Shown here: positions 24,565-32,652 of the stretch, in pieces
Layout: each line of letters opens with the position of its first letter
Numbering within the stretch: the stretch's first letter is position 1
DNA from: JAOPZW01 sp036379935
Lineage (GTDB): Bacteria > Actinomycetota > Thermoleophilia > Solirubrobacterales > Solirubrobacteraceae
Assembly (NCBI GenBank): GCA_036379935.1
Contig: DASVFT010000036.1
Location: 1 to 64,000, forward strand
Reading direction: 5' to 3'
Length of the DNA: 64,000 nucleotides
Notes under the pieces: model-generated
Databases searched by the model: none
What the model saw: only the letters and a program-made list of their open reading frames with translations
Told to the model about the DNA's origin: nothing
Program-made: the position numbers and the translations under genes

Positions 24565-25259
24565 TCCCAGGCCTGGGACAAGAGCTCGGGCGGGTAGCAG
24601 TGGTCGCGCTTGGACAGCGCCTCCGTGTCGTCGGACCACGTCGCCCAGCCGCCCGCGCTCATCGCGGTCAGCTGCGTCCGGCACGCGCGCGCCAGCAGCA
24701 CGGCCGTCACGACCGCCGTGGGCACGTCGGGCCCGACCGTGAGCATCCCGTGGTTGATGAGCAGCACCGCGTTGCGGTCGCCCAGCGCCTCCACCACGTC
24801 GCGGCCGAGCTCGGGCGTCATGATCAGGTCGCCGGTCTTCGTGAAGCGGGCGATCGCCGGCGGCACGAAGAGCGTGGCCTCGTGGGAGATCGGCCGCAAC
24901 GCCTGACCGGTGGCGCCGAAGGCGACGACGTCGGCCGAGTGCGTGTGGACGACGCTCCCGACGTCGGGCCGGGCCGCCATCACCTCGGTGTGCAGCGGGT
25001 ACTCGATGTGGCGCCGTCCTTCGCCCTCGAGCACCTGGCCCTCGCGATCGACCAGGAGGACCTCCTCGACGCCGACCTCCTCGAAGCCGTAGGTGGCGGC
25101 CTTCATCCACGCGCCGCGCCCGTCGGGGTCGCGGGCCGAGACGTGACCCCAGACCAGGTCCCCCTGGCTCTCGGAGGCAAGCACGCGGCAGCCGAGCGAC
25201 ACCTCGGTGCGCAGGTCGGTGATCGTGTCGCTGGGGGCGCTGCCGGCTCTAGGCGTCAT
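24537..25259 (-). CDS. Class II aldolase/adducin-type decarboxylase, PhtC-like
   Basis: A 240-residue metal enzyme with the class II aldolase pattern: GHVSARDP near 38-45, the metal motif VVHTHS, a further His in PISHEA, and LLINHGMLTVG. In Gram-positive phthalate clusters a class II aldolase-family protein removes the 2-carboxylate from 3,4-dihydroxyphthalate to give protocatechuate; the neighbours here match that pathway, so this role is favoured. The start ATG at 25259 lies inside the ferredoxin gene (11-bp overlap). It is the last gene of the operon. Confidence 0.8.
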   Translation of the reverse strand: MTPRAGSAPSDTITDLRTEVSLGCRVLASESQGDLVWGHVSARDPDGRGAWMKAATYGFEEVGVEEVLLVDREGQVLEGEGRRHIEYPLHTEVMAARPDVGSVVHTHSADVVAFGATGQALRPISHEATLFVPPAIARFTKTGDLIMTPELGRDVVEALGDRNAVLLINHGMLTVGPDVPTAVVTAVLLARACRTQLTAMSAGGWATWSDDTEALSKRDHCYPPELLSQAWDYLVRRLDA

Positions 25260-25449
25260 CGTCGTCCTCCTCCACGGTGATGGCGGCCGTCGGGCACGAG
25301 CGCGCGGCCAGGCGGATGTCCTCAGGGCTCGCCGCGCCCGGGTCGGCCACCCGCGCGATCTCGTCGTCGTCGAGCTCGAAGACACCCTTGGCCAGGTGCA
25401 CGCAGTTGGCCGAGCCGATGCACAGGTCCTCATCGACTTCGATCTTCAT
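25249..25449 (-). CDS. [3Fe-4S]-type ferredoxin
   Basis: A 66-residue acidic ferredoxin. Only three cluster cysteines are present: Cys10 and Cys16 in CIGSANC and Cys52 in SCPTAAI, with the second position of the 4Fe motif replaced, which is the signature of [3Fe-4S] ferredoxins that feed P450s and some Rieske dioxygenases. It overlaps the reductase stop by 4 bp (ATGA) and the decarboxylase start, so stoichiometric coupled translation is likely. Confidence 0.9.
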   Translation of the reverse strand: MKIEVDEDLCIGSANCVHLAKGVFELDDDEIARVADPGAASPEDIRLAARSCPTAAITVEEDDDDA

Positions 25450-26624
25450 GGTTGGCTCACCTCCATCGGTGTCGATTGCAGCTCCCGCCGGGCGGCGCCG
25501 ATCGCCCGGGGCTGGCCGGCGGCGAAGACGGCCACGAGGCGGCCCTCGCGGCGGTAGCGGGCCACGAACCCCGGCTCGGGATCGGCGTCCTCGATCTCGA
25601 TCTCGTCCCATGCCGGCGCGTACCCCACCCACTGCAGCTTGATGCCGTGCTGGTCCGACCAGAAGAAGGGCAGCGGCGCGAACGGCGTCTCGTCGCCCAG
25701 CGCCGCGGCGGCCACCGCCGACCCGTGGCGCCGTGCGGTGTCCCAGTGCTCGACGCGCATGAGCTCCCCGTAGCGCGGGTTCCACCAGCGCGCGCAGTCG
25801 CCGGCGGCCAGGACGCCCGCGACCTCGGTGCAGCACGCCGCGTCGGTGACGATCCCGCCGTCCACGCGGATCGGCGATCCCTCGAGCCAATCGGTGGCCG
25901 GCCGCATCCCGGCGCCGACGAGCACCGCGTCGGCCCGCACCGAGCGCCCGTCGGCCAAGGCGATCTCGAACGCGGCGCCGTCGCGGCGGATCGCCCCGGC
26001 GAGCGCGTCGGTGAGGACGCGGACGCCGTTGCGCCGGTGGAGCTCCGCGACCCGCGCCCCCGCCTCGGGGCCGACGACCCGCGCCAGCGGCTGCTCCAGC
26101 GCCTCGATCATGGTCACCTCGATGCCCCGCGCGGCGGCCGCCGACGCCACCTCGCCGCCGATGAAGCCGCCGCCGACGATGGCCATCCGCGCGCACCCGT
26201 CGAGCGTCGCGCGCAGGAGCTCGGCGTCGCGCATCTCGCGCAGCACGTGGATGCCGGAGCAGGCGAGCGCCCGCGGGACGACCGGCTCGCCGCCGCTGCA
26301 GATGACCAGGCGGTCGTAGCCCAGGACCTCGCCGTTCGACAGCGACAGGCGACGCGCGGCCACGTCGAGCGAGGTCGCCGTCGTCCCGGCGCGGACCTCG
26401 ATCTCGCGGTCCGCGTAGGCCTCCGCGGGCTGGAGGATCGCCTCGGCGACCGGCGGCTGGTCCTTGAGCAGGTCCTTGGAGACCAGCGTGCGGTCGTAGG
26501 GCAGCTCGTCCTCGCGCGTGACCATCACGACGGCGCCCTCGAACCCGCGCTCGCGCAGCCCGTGGACGCAGCGCTCGGCGGCCACTCCGCCGCCGACGAC
26601 CACGATGCGCTCGGGGGCACCCAT
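25446..26624 (-). CDS. Ferredoxin reductase of the dioxygenase system (FAD/NAD(P)H)
   Basis: A 392-residue flavoprotein with FAD motif IVVVGGGVAAERCV, an NAD motif MAIVGGGFIGGEVASAA near 150, the C-terminal FAD motif GVLAAGDCARWW and the WSDQHGIKLQWVGYA block found in the reductase C-terminal domain of Rieske dioxygenase systems. It passes electrons from NAD(P)H to the adjacent ferredoxin. The ATG at 26624 overlaps the dehydrogenase stop within ATGA-type spacing. Confidence 0.9.
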   Translation of the reverse strand: MGAPERIVVVGGGVAAERCVHGLRERGFEGAVVMVTREDELPYDRTLVSKDLLKDQPPVAEAILQPAEAYADREIEVRAGTTATSLDVAARRLSLSNGEVLGYDRLVICSGGEPVVPRALACSGIHVLREMRDAELLRATLDGCARMAIVGGGFIGGEVASAAAARGIEVTMIEALEQPLARVVGPEAGARVAELHRRNGVRVLTDALAGAIRRDGAAFEIALADGRSVRADAVLVGAGMRPATDWLEGSPIRVDGGIVTDAACCTEVAGVLAAGDCARWWNPRYGELMRVEHWDTARRHGSAVAAAALGDETPFAPLPFFWSDQHGIKLQWVGYAPAWDEIEIEDADPEPGFVARYRREGRLVAVFAAGQPRAIGAARRELQSTPMEVSQP

Positions 26625-27406
26625 CAGCCGCGCACCCCGATCCCGCCGTCGGAGCTGATGACCTCGCCGGTGATGCCGCGCGCCCGATCGGAGGCCAGGA
26701 AGACGTAGGCCCCGGCGTGGTCGCCCGGCCCCAGGGCCACGTTCAACGGGGTGCGGGCGCGCAGCTTGGCCTCGCGGTCGGGCGTGGAGCCCAGCCGCCG
26801 CTCGTGCAGCTCGAGGGTGCGCAGGCCGCGCATGTCGGTGTCCAGCGTCCCGCCCGGAGCCACGCCGTTGACGCGGACGTCGGGCGCCAGCTCGTGGCCG
26901 AGCTGGGTCACGACCCCGCGCAGGGCGAACTTCGAGGCGACGTACAGCGTCCCGCCGCGGCCGGGGTAGAAGGCCGACGTCGATAGCGTGAGGGTGATGG
27001 TGCCGCGCGCGCTGGTCAGCGGCTCGAGCGCGGCCTTCGCCATCACCAGGGCGCTCAGCACGTTGGCGCCGAACATCTCGTCGAACGCGGCCGCCAGCCG
27101 GTCGCCGGGTATCTCGCGCAGCGGACGGTAGTAGTCGAACAGGCCGACGAACACCGCCAGCGCATCGAGCCGGCCGAAGGCGCCCACCGTCTCGTCGACG
27201 GCGCGCTCGCCGTCGTGCAGCGACGTCGCGTCGCCCCGGATCGCGCGCACGCTCGGTCCCAGGTCGGCGAGCTCGGCGCATTTGGCCTCGCTGAGCTCGA
27301 GGACGCCCACCGACGCCCCTTCGGCGACGAACTCGTCGACGACGGCCCGGCCGATCCCGGACCCGCCCCCGACCACGAGGGCAACCTTGCCGTCCAGCCA
27401 GCCCAC
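26624..27406 (-). CDS. cis-Dihydrodiol dehydrogenase (SDR family, BphB/PhtB-like)
   Basis: A 260-residue short-chain dehydrogenase. The cofactor motif GGGSGIGRAV is at about 13-22, the catalytic Ser-Tyr-Lys set in LSTSAFYPGRGGTLYVASKFAL, and the VRVNGVAPGG block follows. The segment LFDYYRPLREIPGDRLAAAF and the ending SSDGGIGVRG resemble biphenyl and phthalate cis-dihydrodiol dehydrogenases rather than general SDRs. It rearomatises the diol made by the Rieske enzyme, giving a catechol-type product and NADH. GTG start. Confidence 0.88.
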   Translation of the reverse strand: MGWLDGKVALVVGGGSGIGRAVVDEFVAEGASVGVLELSEAKCAELADLGPSVRAIRGDATSLHDGERAVDETVGAFGRLDALAVFVGLFDYYRPLREIPGDRLAAAFDEMFGANVLSALVMAKAALEPLTSARGTITLTLSTSAFYPGRGGTLYVASKFALRGVVTQLGHELAPDVRVNGVAPGGTLDTDMRGLRTLELHERRLGSTPDREAKLRARTPLNVALGPGDHAGAYVFLASDRARGITGEVISSDGGIGVRG

Positions 27407-27416
27407 GACGCCGCGG

Positions 27417-27674
27417 CTACTCGGCCTCCGGCTCGGGGCCGAAGGGCGTGGTCAGGAACTTCGAGAAGGTCTCGTGGGTCTGCCAGGTCAGCGACTCCAG
27501 CTCGACGGGATCGAGGTGGATCATGCGCCCCAGCTTGGGCGCGACGATCTCCAGGCGCACCCCGTTGCGCGTGTTGACCTTCCGCACGAGGACCTCGGCG
27601 AACTCGTTGGCCAGGTTCAGATAGGCGCCGTTGTCGTCGATGCTCGTCAGCGCTCCTTCAGACGAAGATCGCAA
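27417..27674 (-). CDS. Small conserved-looking protein of the dioxygenase operon
   Basis: About 85 residues, 77 if a later start is used. The body (ANEFAEVLVRKVNTRNGVRL.. then MIHLDPVELESLTWQTHETF) looks like a real folded protein, and the gene sits tightly between the beta subunit and the dehydrogenase. The start is uncertain: TTG at 27674 overlaps the beta subunit by 17 bp, while AAGGAG just after the beta stop points to initiation near 27650. I do not recognise the family; an accessory or assembly factor for the dioxygenase is possible. Confidence 0.65.
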   Translation of the reverse strand: MRSSSEGALTSIDDNGAYLNLANEFAEVLVRKVNTRNGVRLEIVAPKLGRMIHLDPVELESLTWQTHETFSKFLTTPFGPEPEAE

Positions 27675-28179
27675 GGTTCTGGGTGCGCAGCACGGACTCG
27701 TCGACCAGGAAGTCGCGCCGGGCGAGCTTGAGGGAGCCGTCGACCTCGCGCAGCACGTCGGTGCGCTCGCCGACGACGAAGTCGGGCTCCCGCACGTCGA
27801 GCCGGCTGCGGAAGAGCAGCAGGTAGGACTTGGCCACCGTCTCGTCCGCGCGCTCTCCCTCGTAGGCGCGCACGTTGCTGACGAAGTGGCGCGTGCGCGA
27901 CGGCGGGTCCTCGGTCCAGGCGTGCTCGGTGGCGAAGCGCGCGACGCGCCGCTCCAGCGAGTAGCGGTCCTCGTTGAAGTGGTCCATGCCGTTCAGGACG
28001 CTGCCCTCGAGGGTCGAGCTGATGGTCACGCGCACCGGCATCCGGTAGACGACGTCCTCGGTGAGGCGGTCGAGCCAATCCTCGTAGCGTCGCGCGTCGA
28101 GCAGCTCGGCCTCGACCACGAGGAACTCGTGGACGCGGTGGTGGCGCTCGCTGGCGAACGGGATCATCTCTGTGCTCAC
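27658..28179 (-). CDS. Aromatic-ring-hydroxylating dioxygenase, beta subunit
   Basis: A 173-residue protein of the SnoaL-like/NTF2 fold, with HHRVHEFLVVEAELLDARRYEDWLDRL at the start and the RTRHFVSNVR motif in the middle, both typical of small subunits of alpha3beta3 Rieske dioxygenases. It has no metal site and serves a structural role. The GTG at 28179 lies behind GGAGGT; ATG at codon 5 is an alternative. It follows the alpha subunit by 14 bp. Confidence 0.9.
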   Translation of the reverse strand: MSTEMIPFASERHHRVHEFLVVEAELLDARRYEDWLDRLTEDVVYRMPVRVTISSTLEGSVLNGMDHFNEDRYSLERRVARFATEHAWTEDPPSRTRHFVSNVRAYEGERADETVAKSYLLLFRSRLDVREPDFVVGERTDVLREVDGSLKLARRDFLVDESVLRTQNLAIFV

Positions 28180-28193
28180 GGCGAGGCGACCTC

Positions 28194-29579
28194 CTAGGCG
28201 GGCGTGGCGGCGGACGCGCGCTGCGGCTTGCCGTTGCCGGCGGCGCCCGCCCGGCCGTTGCCGAGCATGTACTCGCCCCACAGCCGCAGGATGCTGCGCT
28301 GGTTCTGCTCGCCGAAGCCGGTGTAGGCCTCGCCCGGCGCGGGCCACGACTCGATGCGCGGCTGGAGCGGCCGGTCCTCGCGGTCGAGGCCCATCCGGCT
28401 GTTGAGGCGCATCTGCTTGGCGAGCTGGCCCTTGGCCATCTGGGTGATCGAGTTCCAGTTCTCGACGTCGTCCTGCTCGAACATCCCGGACGAGCCGAAG
28501 CACATCAGGTACGCCTTGTAGGACGCCTCCTTGAACGAGTCCGGCGCGAGCCGGTCGACCGCGAACCAGGAGAAGATCTCCGTGCGCGTGGCGCTGAGCG
28601 GCTGCCACTGCCGGATCGAGATGAAGGGCGCCACCAGCCCCTCCTCGTTCACCTGCGGCCAGTTGTGGACGAAGCTGAGGTTGGGGAAGACCGTCGCCGC
28701 CGAGATCATGAACCCGGGGTCGGTGACCAGCGCGCGCTGCTCGGGCGTCCACGTGCGCTTGGCGCTCTCGATGACGCTGTCCGGATAGCCGACGTGCGCC
28801 ATGTTCTCCTCGAACGTGCCGACGGGCAGCTTGTAGGTCGTGCCGCCACCCACGTCGGCCCAGTACAGCGCCCCCTCCTTGCGCTTGCGTGCCTTGGGCT
28901 CGCGAAACAGCCCGATCTCGACGACGCTGGAGTGGGTCACGGGCGTGTGGTAGGTGTCGCCGGCGAAGTTCTCCGCCGCGATCTTCCAGTTGGCCTCCAC
29001 GATCCACCGCTGTGGCCCGCGCACCTCCAGGCCGGCCTCGCTCTGGCGCGTGTAGAGATCGAGGAAGTAGGTGAAGCCGCCCAGGTACTCCTCGAGGTCG
29101 GGCGCCTCGGGGTCGAGGCTGGCGAAGATCATGCCGTTGCGGATCGCCGTGCGCGGCGGCGAGAGCAGGAAGCGCCCGTTGGTGGCCAGCACGTCCTCGC
29201 CGCCGTAGGCGTCCTTGTGGAAGGGCACGCCGTTGAGCTCGCCGGTGTTGCGGTAGGTCCACGCGTGATACGGGCAGCGGAAGTGCGAGGTGTTGCCGAT
29301 CTCCGCGCGGCATAGCTGCATCCCGCGATGCAGGCACATGTTGTAGAGGACGCGCACGGTGCCGGACTCGTCGCGGATGACGATGAACGAGTCGTCGACG
29401 ATCCTGCGCAGGACGTAGTCCCCCGGCTGGGCGAGCTCCGACTCGTGGGCCAGGAACATCCACGCCCTGCCGAAGATCCGCTCCTGCTCCAGCGCGAACA
29501 GCTCGCTGTCGCTGTAGATCGTGGCCGGGATCATCCCCCTTCGGATGTCCTCCACGATCGGCTCAAGCGTCACAGTCAC
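28194..29579 (-). CDS. Aromatic-ring-hydroxylating dioxygenase, alpha subunit (Rieske/mononuclear iron)
   Basis: A 461-residue catalytic subunit. The Rieske cluster ligands are Cys82, His84, Cys102 and His105; the bridging Asp208 and iron ligands His211 and His216 lie in ENFAGDTYHTPVTH, with the third ligand Asp370 or 371 in EQDDVENW. It adds both atoms of O2 to an aromatic ring to give a cis-dihydrodiol. The operon partners (beta, dihydrodiol dehydrogenase, [3Fe-4S] ferredoxin, reductase, class II decarboxylase) match the phthalate 3,4-dioxygenase set, but the substrate needs testing. A 25-residue Ala/Gly-rich tail is unusual. GTG start with GGAGGA. Confidence 0.92.
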   Translation of the reverse strand: MTVTLEPIVEDIRRGMIPATIYSDSELFALEQERIFGRAWMFLAHESELAQPGDYVLRRIVDDSFIVIRDESGTVRVLYNMCLHRGMQLCRAEIGNTSHFRCPYHAWTYRNTGELNGVPFHKDAYGGEDVLATNGRFLLSPPRTAIRNGMIFASLDPEAPDLEEYLGGFTYFLDLYTRQSEAGLEVRGPQRWIVEANWKIAAENFAGDTYHTPVTHSSVVEIGLFREPKARKRKEGALYWADVGGGTTYKLPVGTFEENMAHVGYPDSVIESAKRTWTPEQRALVTDPGFMISAATVFPNLSFVHNWPQVNEEGLVAPFISIRQWQPLSATRTEIFSWFAVDRLAPDSFKEASYKAYLMCFGSSGMFEQDDVENWNSITQMAKGQLAKQMRLNSRMGLDREDRPLQPRIESWPAPGEAYTGFGEQNQRSILRLWGEYMLGNGRAGAAGNGKPQRASAATPA

Positions 29580-29594
29580 GTTCAGTCCTCCGCG

Positions 29595-30353
29595 TTATCC
29601 GAAGCTCACTTGCGGGCGCCACTTGAGCACCTTGTTCTCGACGAGGGCCGCCAGGTAGAGCACGAGCCCGGCCAGCACGCCGGTGACGACCACGATCGAG
29701 AAGACCCGGTCGGTGTCCAGCAACCCCTGGGCCTGCGTGAGCTGGTAGCCGAGGCCCGACGTCGAGCCGACGAACTCGCCGACGATCGCGCCGATGAGGG
29801 CATAGCCGACGCTCAGCTTGAAGGCGGCGAAGACCCACGTGAAGACTGCCGGGAGGATCACGATGCGCAGCATCTGAAGGCGGCTGGCGCGCATCACGCG
29901 CACCGCGTTGACGACGTCCTGGTCGATTGACTTCACGCCCTGGTAGGCGTTGTAGAAGGCGACGAAGAACACCAGCGACCAGGCTACGACCACCTTCGAG
30001 GTCATCCCCAGTCCGAACCAGAGGACGAACAGCGGCGCGAGCGCGGGCCGGGGGATCGCGTTGACCGCTCCCAGGAAGGGTTCGAGGACCCGGTCCAGCA
30101 GCGGGAAGAAGCCGAACATCAGGCCGATGAGGATGCCGGAGAGCATGCCGACCACCAAGCCGATCCCGGCTTCGGTCATCGTCACGCCGATGTCGCGGGC
30201 GAGCGTGCCGCCCACGAAGCCGTCCTTGAGGTCACTGGCGATGCGCGCCGGGCTGGAGATGAAGTAGGGATCGACGACGGGGCCGGAGAGCGCCTGCCAG
30301 AGGCCGATCACCGCCGCCAGGACGACCAGGCGCAGCACGACGACCGATCTCAT
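29595..30353 (-). CDS. ABC importer permease, SsuC/TauC type
   Basis: A 252-residue inner-membrane permease with about six helices, including the typical GLWQALSG start, PRPALAPLFVLWFGLG and the cytoplasmic loop AVRVMRASRLQMLRIVILPA, the variant EAA motif of this family. It overlaps the ATPase stop by 4 bp. Nitrate/sulfonate/taurine-type importers of this kind also carry phthalates in Rhodococcus (PatDABC), in line with the operon. Confidence 0.9.
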   Translation of the reverse strand: MRSVVVLRLVVLAAVIGLWQALSGPVVDPYFISSPARIASDLKDGFVGGTLARDIGVTMTEAGIGLVVGMLSGILIGLMFGFFPLLDRVLEPFLGAVNAIPRPALAPLFVLWFGLGMTSKVVVAWSLVFFVAFYNAYQGVKSIDQDVVNAVRVMRASRLQMLRIVILPAVFTWVFAAFKLSVGYALIGAIVGEFVGSTSGLGYQLTQAQGLLDTDRVFSIVVVTGVLAGLVLYLAALVENKVLKWRPQVSFG

Positions 30354-31240
30354 TGCTCCTCCTCGCCGGTTCGCTGGGCGGCGCCCAGCTCGATCATCGT
30401 CTCCCACAGCGCCTTGTACTTCTCCAGGAACGGGGTCGTGGAGCGCAGCGTCTCGGCGCGCCGCTGCTCGCCCCACTCGCGGTTGTCGACCACCCTGTGG
30501 ACGCGTCCCGGGCTCGGGCTGAGGACGACCACGCGCGTGCCGAGTATCAGCGCCTCGGTCAGGTCGTGGGTGACCAGGACCATGGTCTTGCGCGTCCGCG
30601 CCCACACGTCGAGCAGCTGGTTCTGCAGGCTCATGCGGATGAAGGCGTCAAGCGCGCCGAAGGGCTCGTCCATGAGGATGAGGTCGGGCTGATAGGCCAG
30701 GACGCGCGCGAGCGCCACGCGCTGGCGCATCCCGCCCGAGAGCTGCTGGGGATAGCGCGTGTCGAACCCCTTCAGGCCGACCTGCTCGAGGAGCTCCGTC
30801 GCGACCCGCGGTCGGTCGGACCGGGGGACGCCCGCCAGCTCGGCGCCCACCTCGACGTTGCGCCGCGCCGTGGACCACGGCAGCAGCGCGTCGTTCTGGA
30901 AGGCGTACGCGAGGCGGACGCCGTCGGGGACCTCGACGTCGCCGGTCACCGTGACGGCATCGCCGGTTCGCACGAGGCCGCAGATGGCGTTCAGCGTCGT
31001 CGACTTGCCGCACCCGCTGGGTCCGACCATCGCCACGAGCTCGCCCTGCTCGACCTCGAGCGACAGGTCCTCGACGACCGTGTGCTCGCCGAAGCGCACG
31101 CTGAGGTCGCGCACCGTGAGCGGGCGCTCGCCGCCGCCCGCGTGCGGCGTCGCCGGCGTGCCCCCGGGCTCGCCGCGCTCGACCGTCGACGCCGCCTCGA
31201 TGCGGCTGCCCTCCACGACCGCTGCCCTCACTTCACGCAT
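30350..31240 (-). CDS. ABC importer ATPase, SsuB/TauB type
   Basis: A 296-residue ATPase with Walker A GPSGCGKST, Q-loop AFQNDALLPWSTA, signature LSGGMRQR, Walker B LILMDEPFGALD and switch VTHDLTEA. The LLPW and FGALD forms are characteristic of the nitrate/sulfonate/taurine group. An extended N-terminal segment of about 38 residues is poorly structured. The ATG at 31240 overlaps the binding-protein stop by 13 bp. Confidence 0.92.
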   Translation of the reverse strand: MREVRAAVVEGSRIEAASTVERGEPGGTPATPHAGGGERPLTVRDLSVRFGEHTVVEDLSLEVEQGELVAMVGPSGCGKSTTLNAICGLVRTGDAVTVTGDVEVPDGVRLAYAFQNDALLPWSTARRNVEVGAELAGVPRSDRPRVATELLEQVGLKGFDTRYPQQLSGGMRQRVALARVLAYQPDLILMDEPFGALDAFIRMSLQNQLLDVWARTRKTMVLVTHDLTEALILGTRVVVLSPSPGRVHRVVDNREWGEQRRAETLRSTTPFLEKYKALWETMIELGAAQRTGEEEQ

Positions 31241-32313
31241 GTCGCGAACTCGCACGCGAACACGTCGTTGGTGGCGGGGATCGTGTCGATGACGCCCGCG
31301 TCCTTGAGCACCGTCGCGCTGGCCTGGAACGCGCTCTGGTGGATGGCCGCGGAGCTGGGCTGCATCGGGATGCTCGCCTTCACCGCGTCGGTGAGGACCT
31401 GGCGATCCACGCCGGGCGCGAGCGGAGCCACGACGTCGGCGACCTCGCTGGCCGAGTGGCTCTTGATCCAGGCGCCCGCGTCGTTGAGCGCCCGCACGAC
31501 CCGACGGACGAGGTCGGGGTTCTTCTTGATCAGCGCGTCCTGGGTGGCCAGCGTCATGCCCAGGCTCGAAGTCGAGTTCAGCACCTTCTGATGGTCGGCG
31601 GGACGCAGCACGTTGACGAGGGTGGTGCCGATGCCCTTGTCCTCCACCTGCGCGGTGCCCGGCTCCCAGGTGACCGCCGCGTCGACCTTGCCGCTCTTCA
31701 GGCCCGCGACGATGGTGTCGATGCCGCCGAGCTGGAGGATCTTCACGTCGCCCTGCTTGAGGCCCGCGCCGTGGAGGACGAACTGGAGGAAGGCCCACGA
31801 GGCCGAGCCGATCTTGCTGATGGCCACCGTGTGGCCCTTCAGGTCGTCGATGCTGCGGATGCTGCTCGCCTGCCCCTTGCGGACGGTGAGCGCGTAGAAC
31901 TCCGGATAGACGGCGCCCACCGAGCGCACCTTCAGGCCCTTGGACTGCCCGCGGATGATGGCGTCCAGGCCGCTCAGGCCGAAGTCGACGTCGCCGCTCA
32001 CCAGGGCCTGGAAGGTGTCCGCGCCGCCCTTCGTGGTGACGTACTTCTTCACGGGCACTCCCTCGCGCTCGAAGAAGCCCTGCTTCATCGCCACGTACGG
32101 CCCGATGAAGCAGACGCAGAAGACGCTCGCCATCGTGATGGGGCGCGCGCCGGCGCCGGCCTTCTGCTCCGCCTTGGAGCTGCCCTCGTCACGCAGCGAC
32201 TGCCCGCAGGCGGCGAGGCTCAGCGCCGCGGCCGCCACCAGGCAGACCGTCGTCGCGCGCCAGCGGCCGCGTGTCGGCGTGGTCTTCGCCCTCACCTGCA
32301 TCCTGGTGCTCAT
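31228..32313 (-). CDS. ABC importer substrate-binding lipoprotein, SsuA/NMT1-like
   Basis: A 361-residue lipoprotein. A twin-basic N-terminus, hydrophobic stretch and lipobox LAAC give a lipidated Cys near residue 36. The mature domain has the SsuA/ThiY periplasmic-binding pattern (GPYVAMKQGFFEREGVPV; TFQALVSGDVDFGLSG). It delivers the growth substrate to the permease encoded downstream. ATG at 32313 behind GGAGGAG is preferred to an upstream in-frame start. First gene of the ten-gene operon ending at 24537. Confidence 0.9.
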   Translation of the reverse strand: MSTRMQVRAKTTPTRGRWRATTVCLVAAAALSLAACGQSLRDEGSSKAEQKAGAGARPITMASVFCVCFIGPYVAMKQGFFEREGVPVKKYVTTKGGADTFQALVSGDVDFGLSGLDAIIRGQSKGLKVRSVGAVYPEFYALTVRKGQASSIRSIDDLKGHTVAISKIGSASWAFLQFVLHGAGLKQGDVKILQLGGIDTIVAGLKSGKVDAAVTWEPGTAQVEDKGIGTTLVNVLRPADHQKVLNSTSSLGMTLATQDALIKKNPDLVRRVVRALNDAGAWIKSHSASEVADVVAPLAPGVDRQVLTDAVKASIPMQPSSAAIHQSAFQASATVLKDAGVIDTIPATNDVFACEFATCVK

Positions 32314-32652
32314 CTCTCCTCCTGCGCCTCGAAGGCCACCGGACTCCCGGACCCGCCGCCATCGTGTCGCGCCTTCTCCATAGCCGCAATACCGATTCTG
32401 TGATCGATACATGGCGAGTTGGCTATAGGGGCAGTGTGGGATCCTCTATAGCCAGGTTGCGATATGACGATCGGGCAATCCGTATTGTGGATATGGAGCG
32501 AGCGAGTAACCATGGCCGCCAGGTCACGGCTGGGGTCGCGGGTCGAGAGATGCTTGAAGCAGGCGGTCCCGGGCGTGGATGGGGTCGTGCTGGGCTCACG
32601 GGATTCGACGCTGGGGCTCGGCGGCCGAGCGTTCCACAGCGGGAGGAGACAG
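32314..32652. other. Divergent control region of the two ABC/catabolic operons
   Basis: A 339-bp non-coding stretch, noticeably AT-richer around 32380-32500. It separates two solute-binding-protein genes reading apart and holds the GGCTATAG inverted repeat. No gene seen. Confidence 0.75.
32380..32454. promoter_or_regulatory. LysR-type operator candidate: TGGCTATAG inverted repeat
   Basis: TGGCTATAG (32420-32428) and its exact inverse CTATAGCCA (32446-32454) are 17 bp apart; a third ATAGCC occurs at 32380-32385 followed by GCAATA. The 8-mer GGCTATAG is also found 16 bp upstream of the LysR gene at 23557. The arrangement suits a LysR tetramer controlling both divergent operons. Confidence 0.55.
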
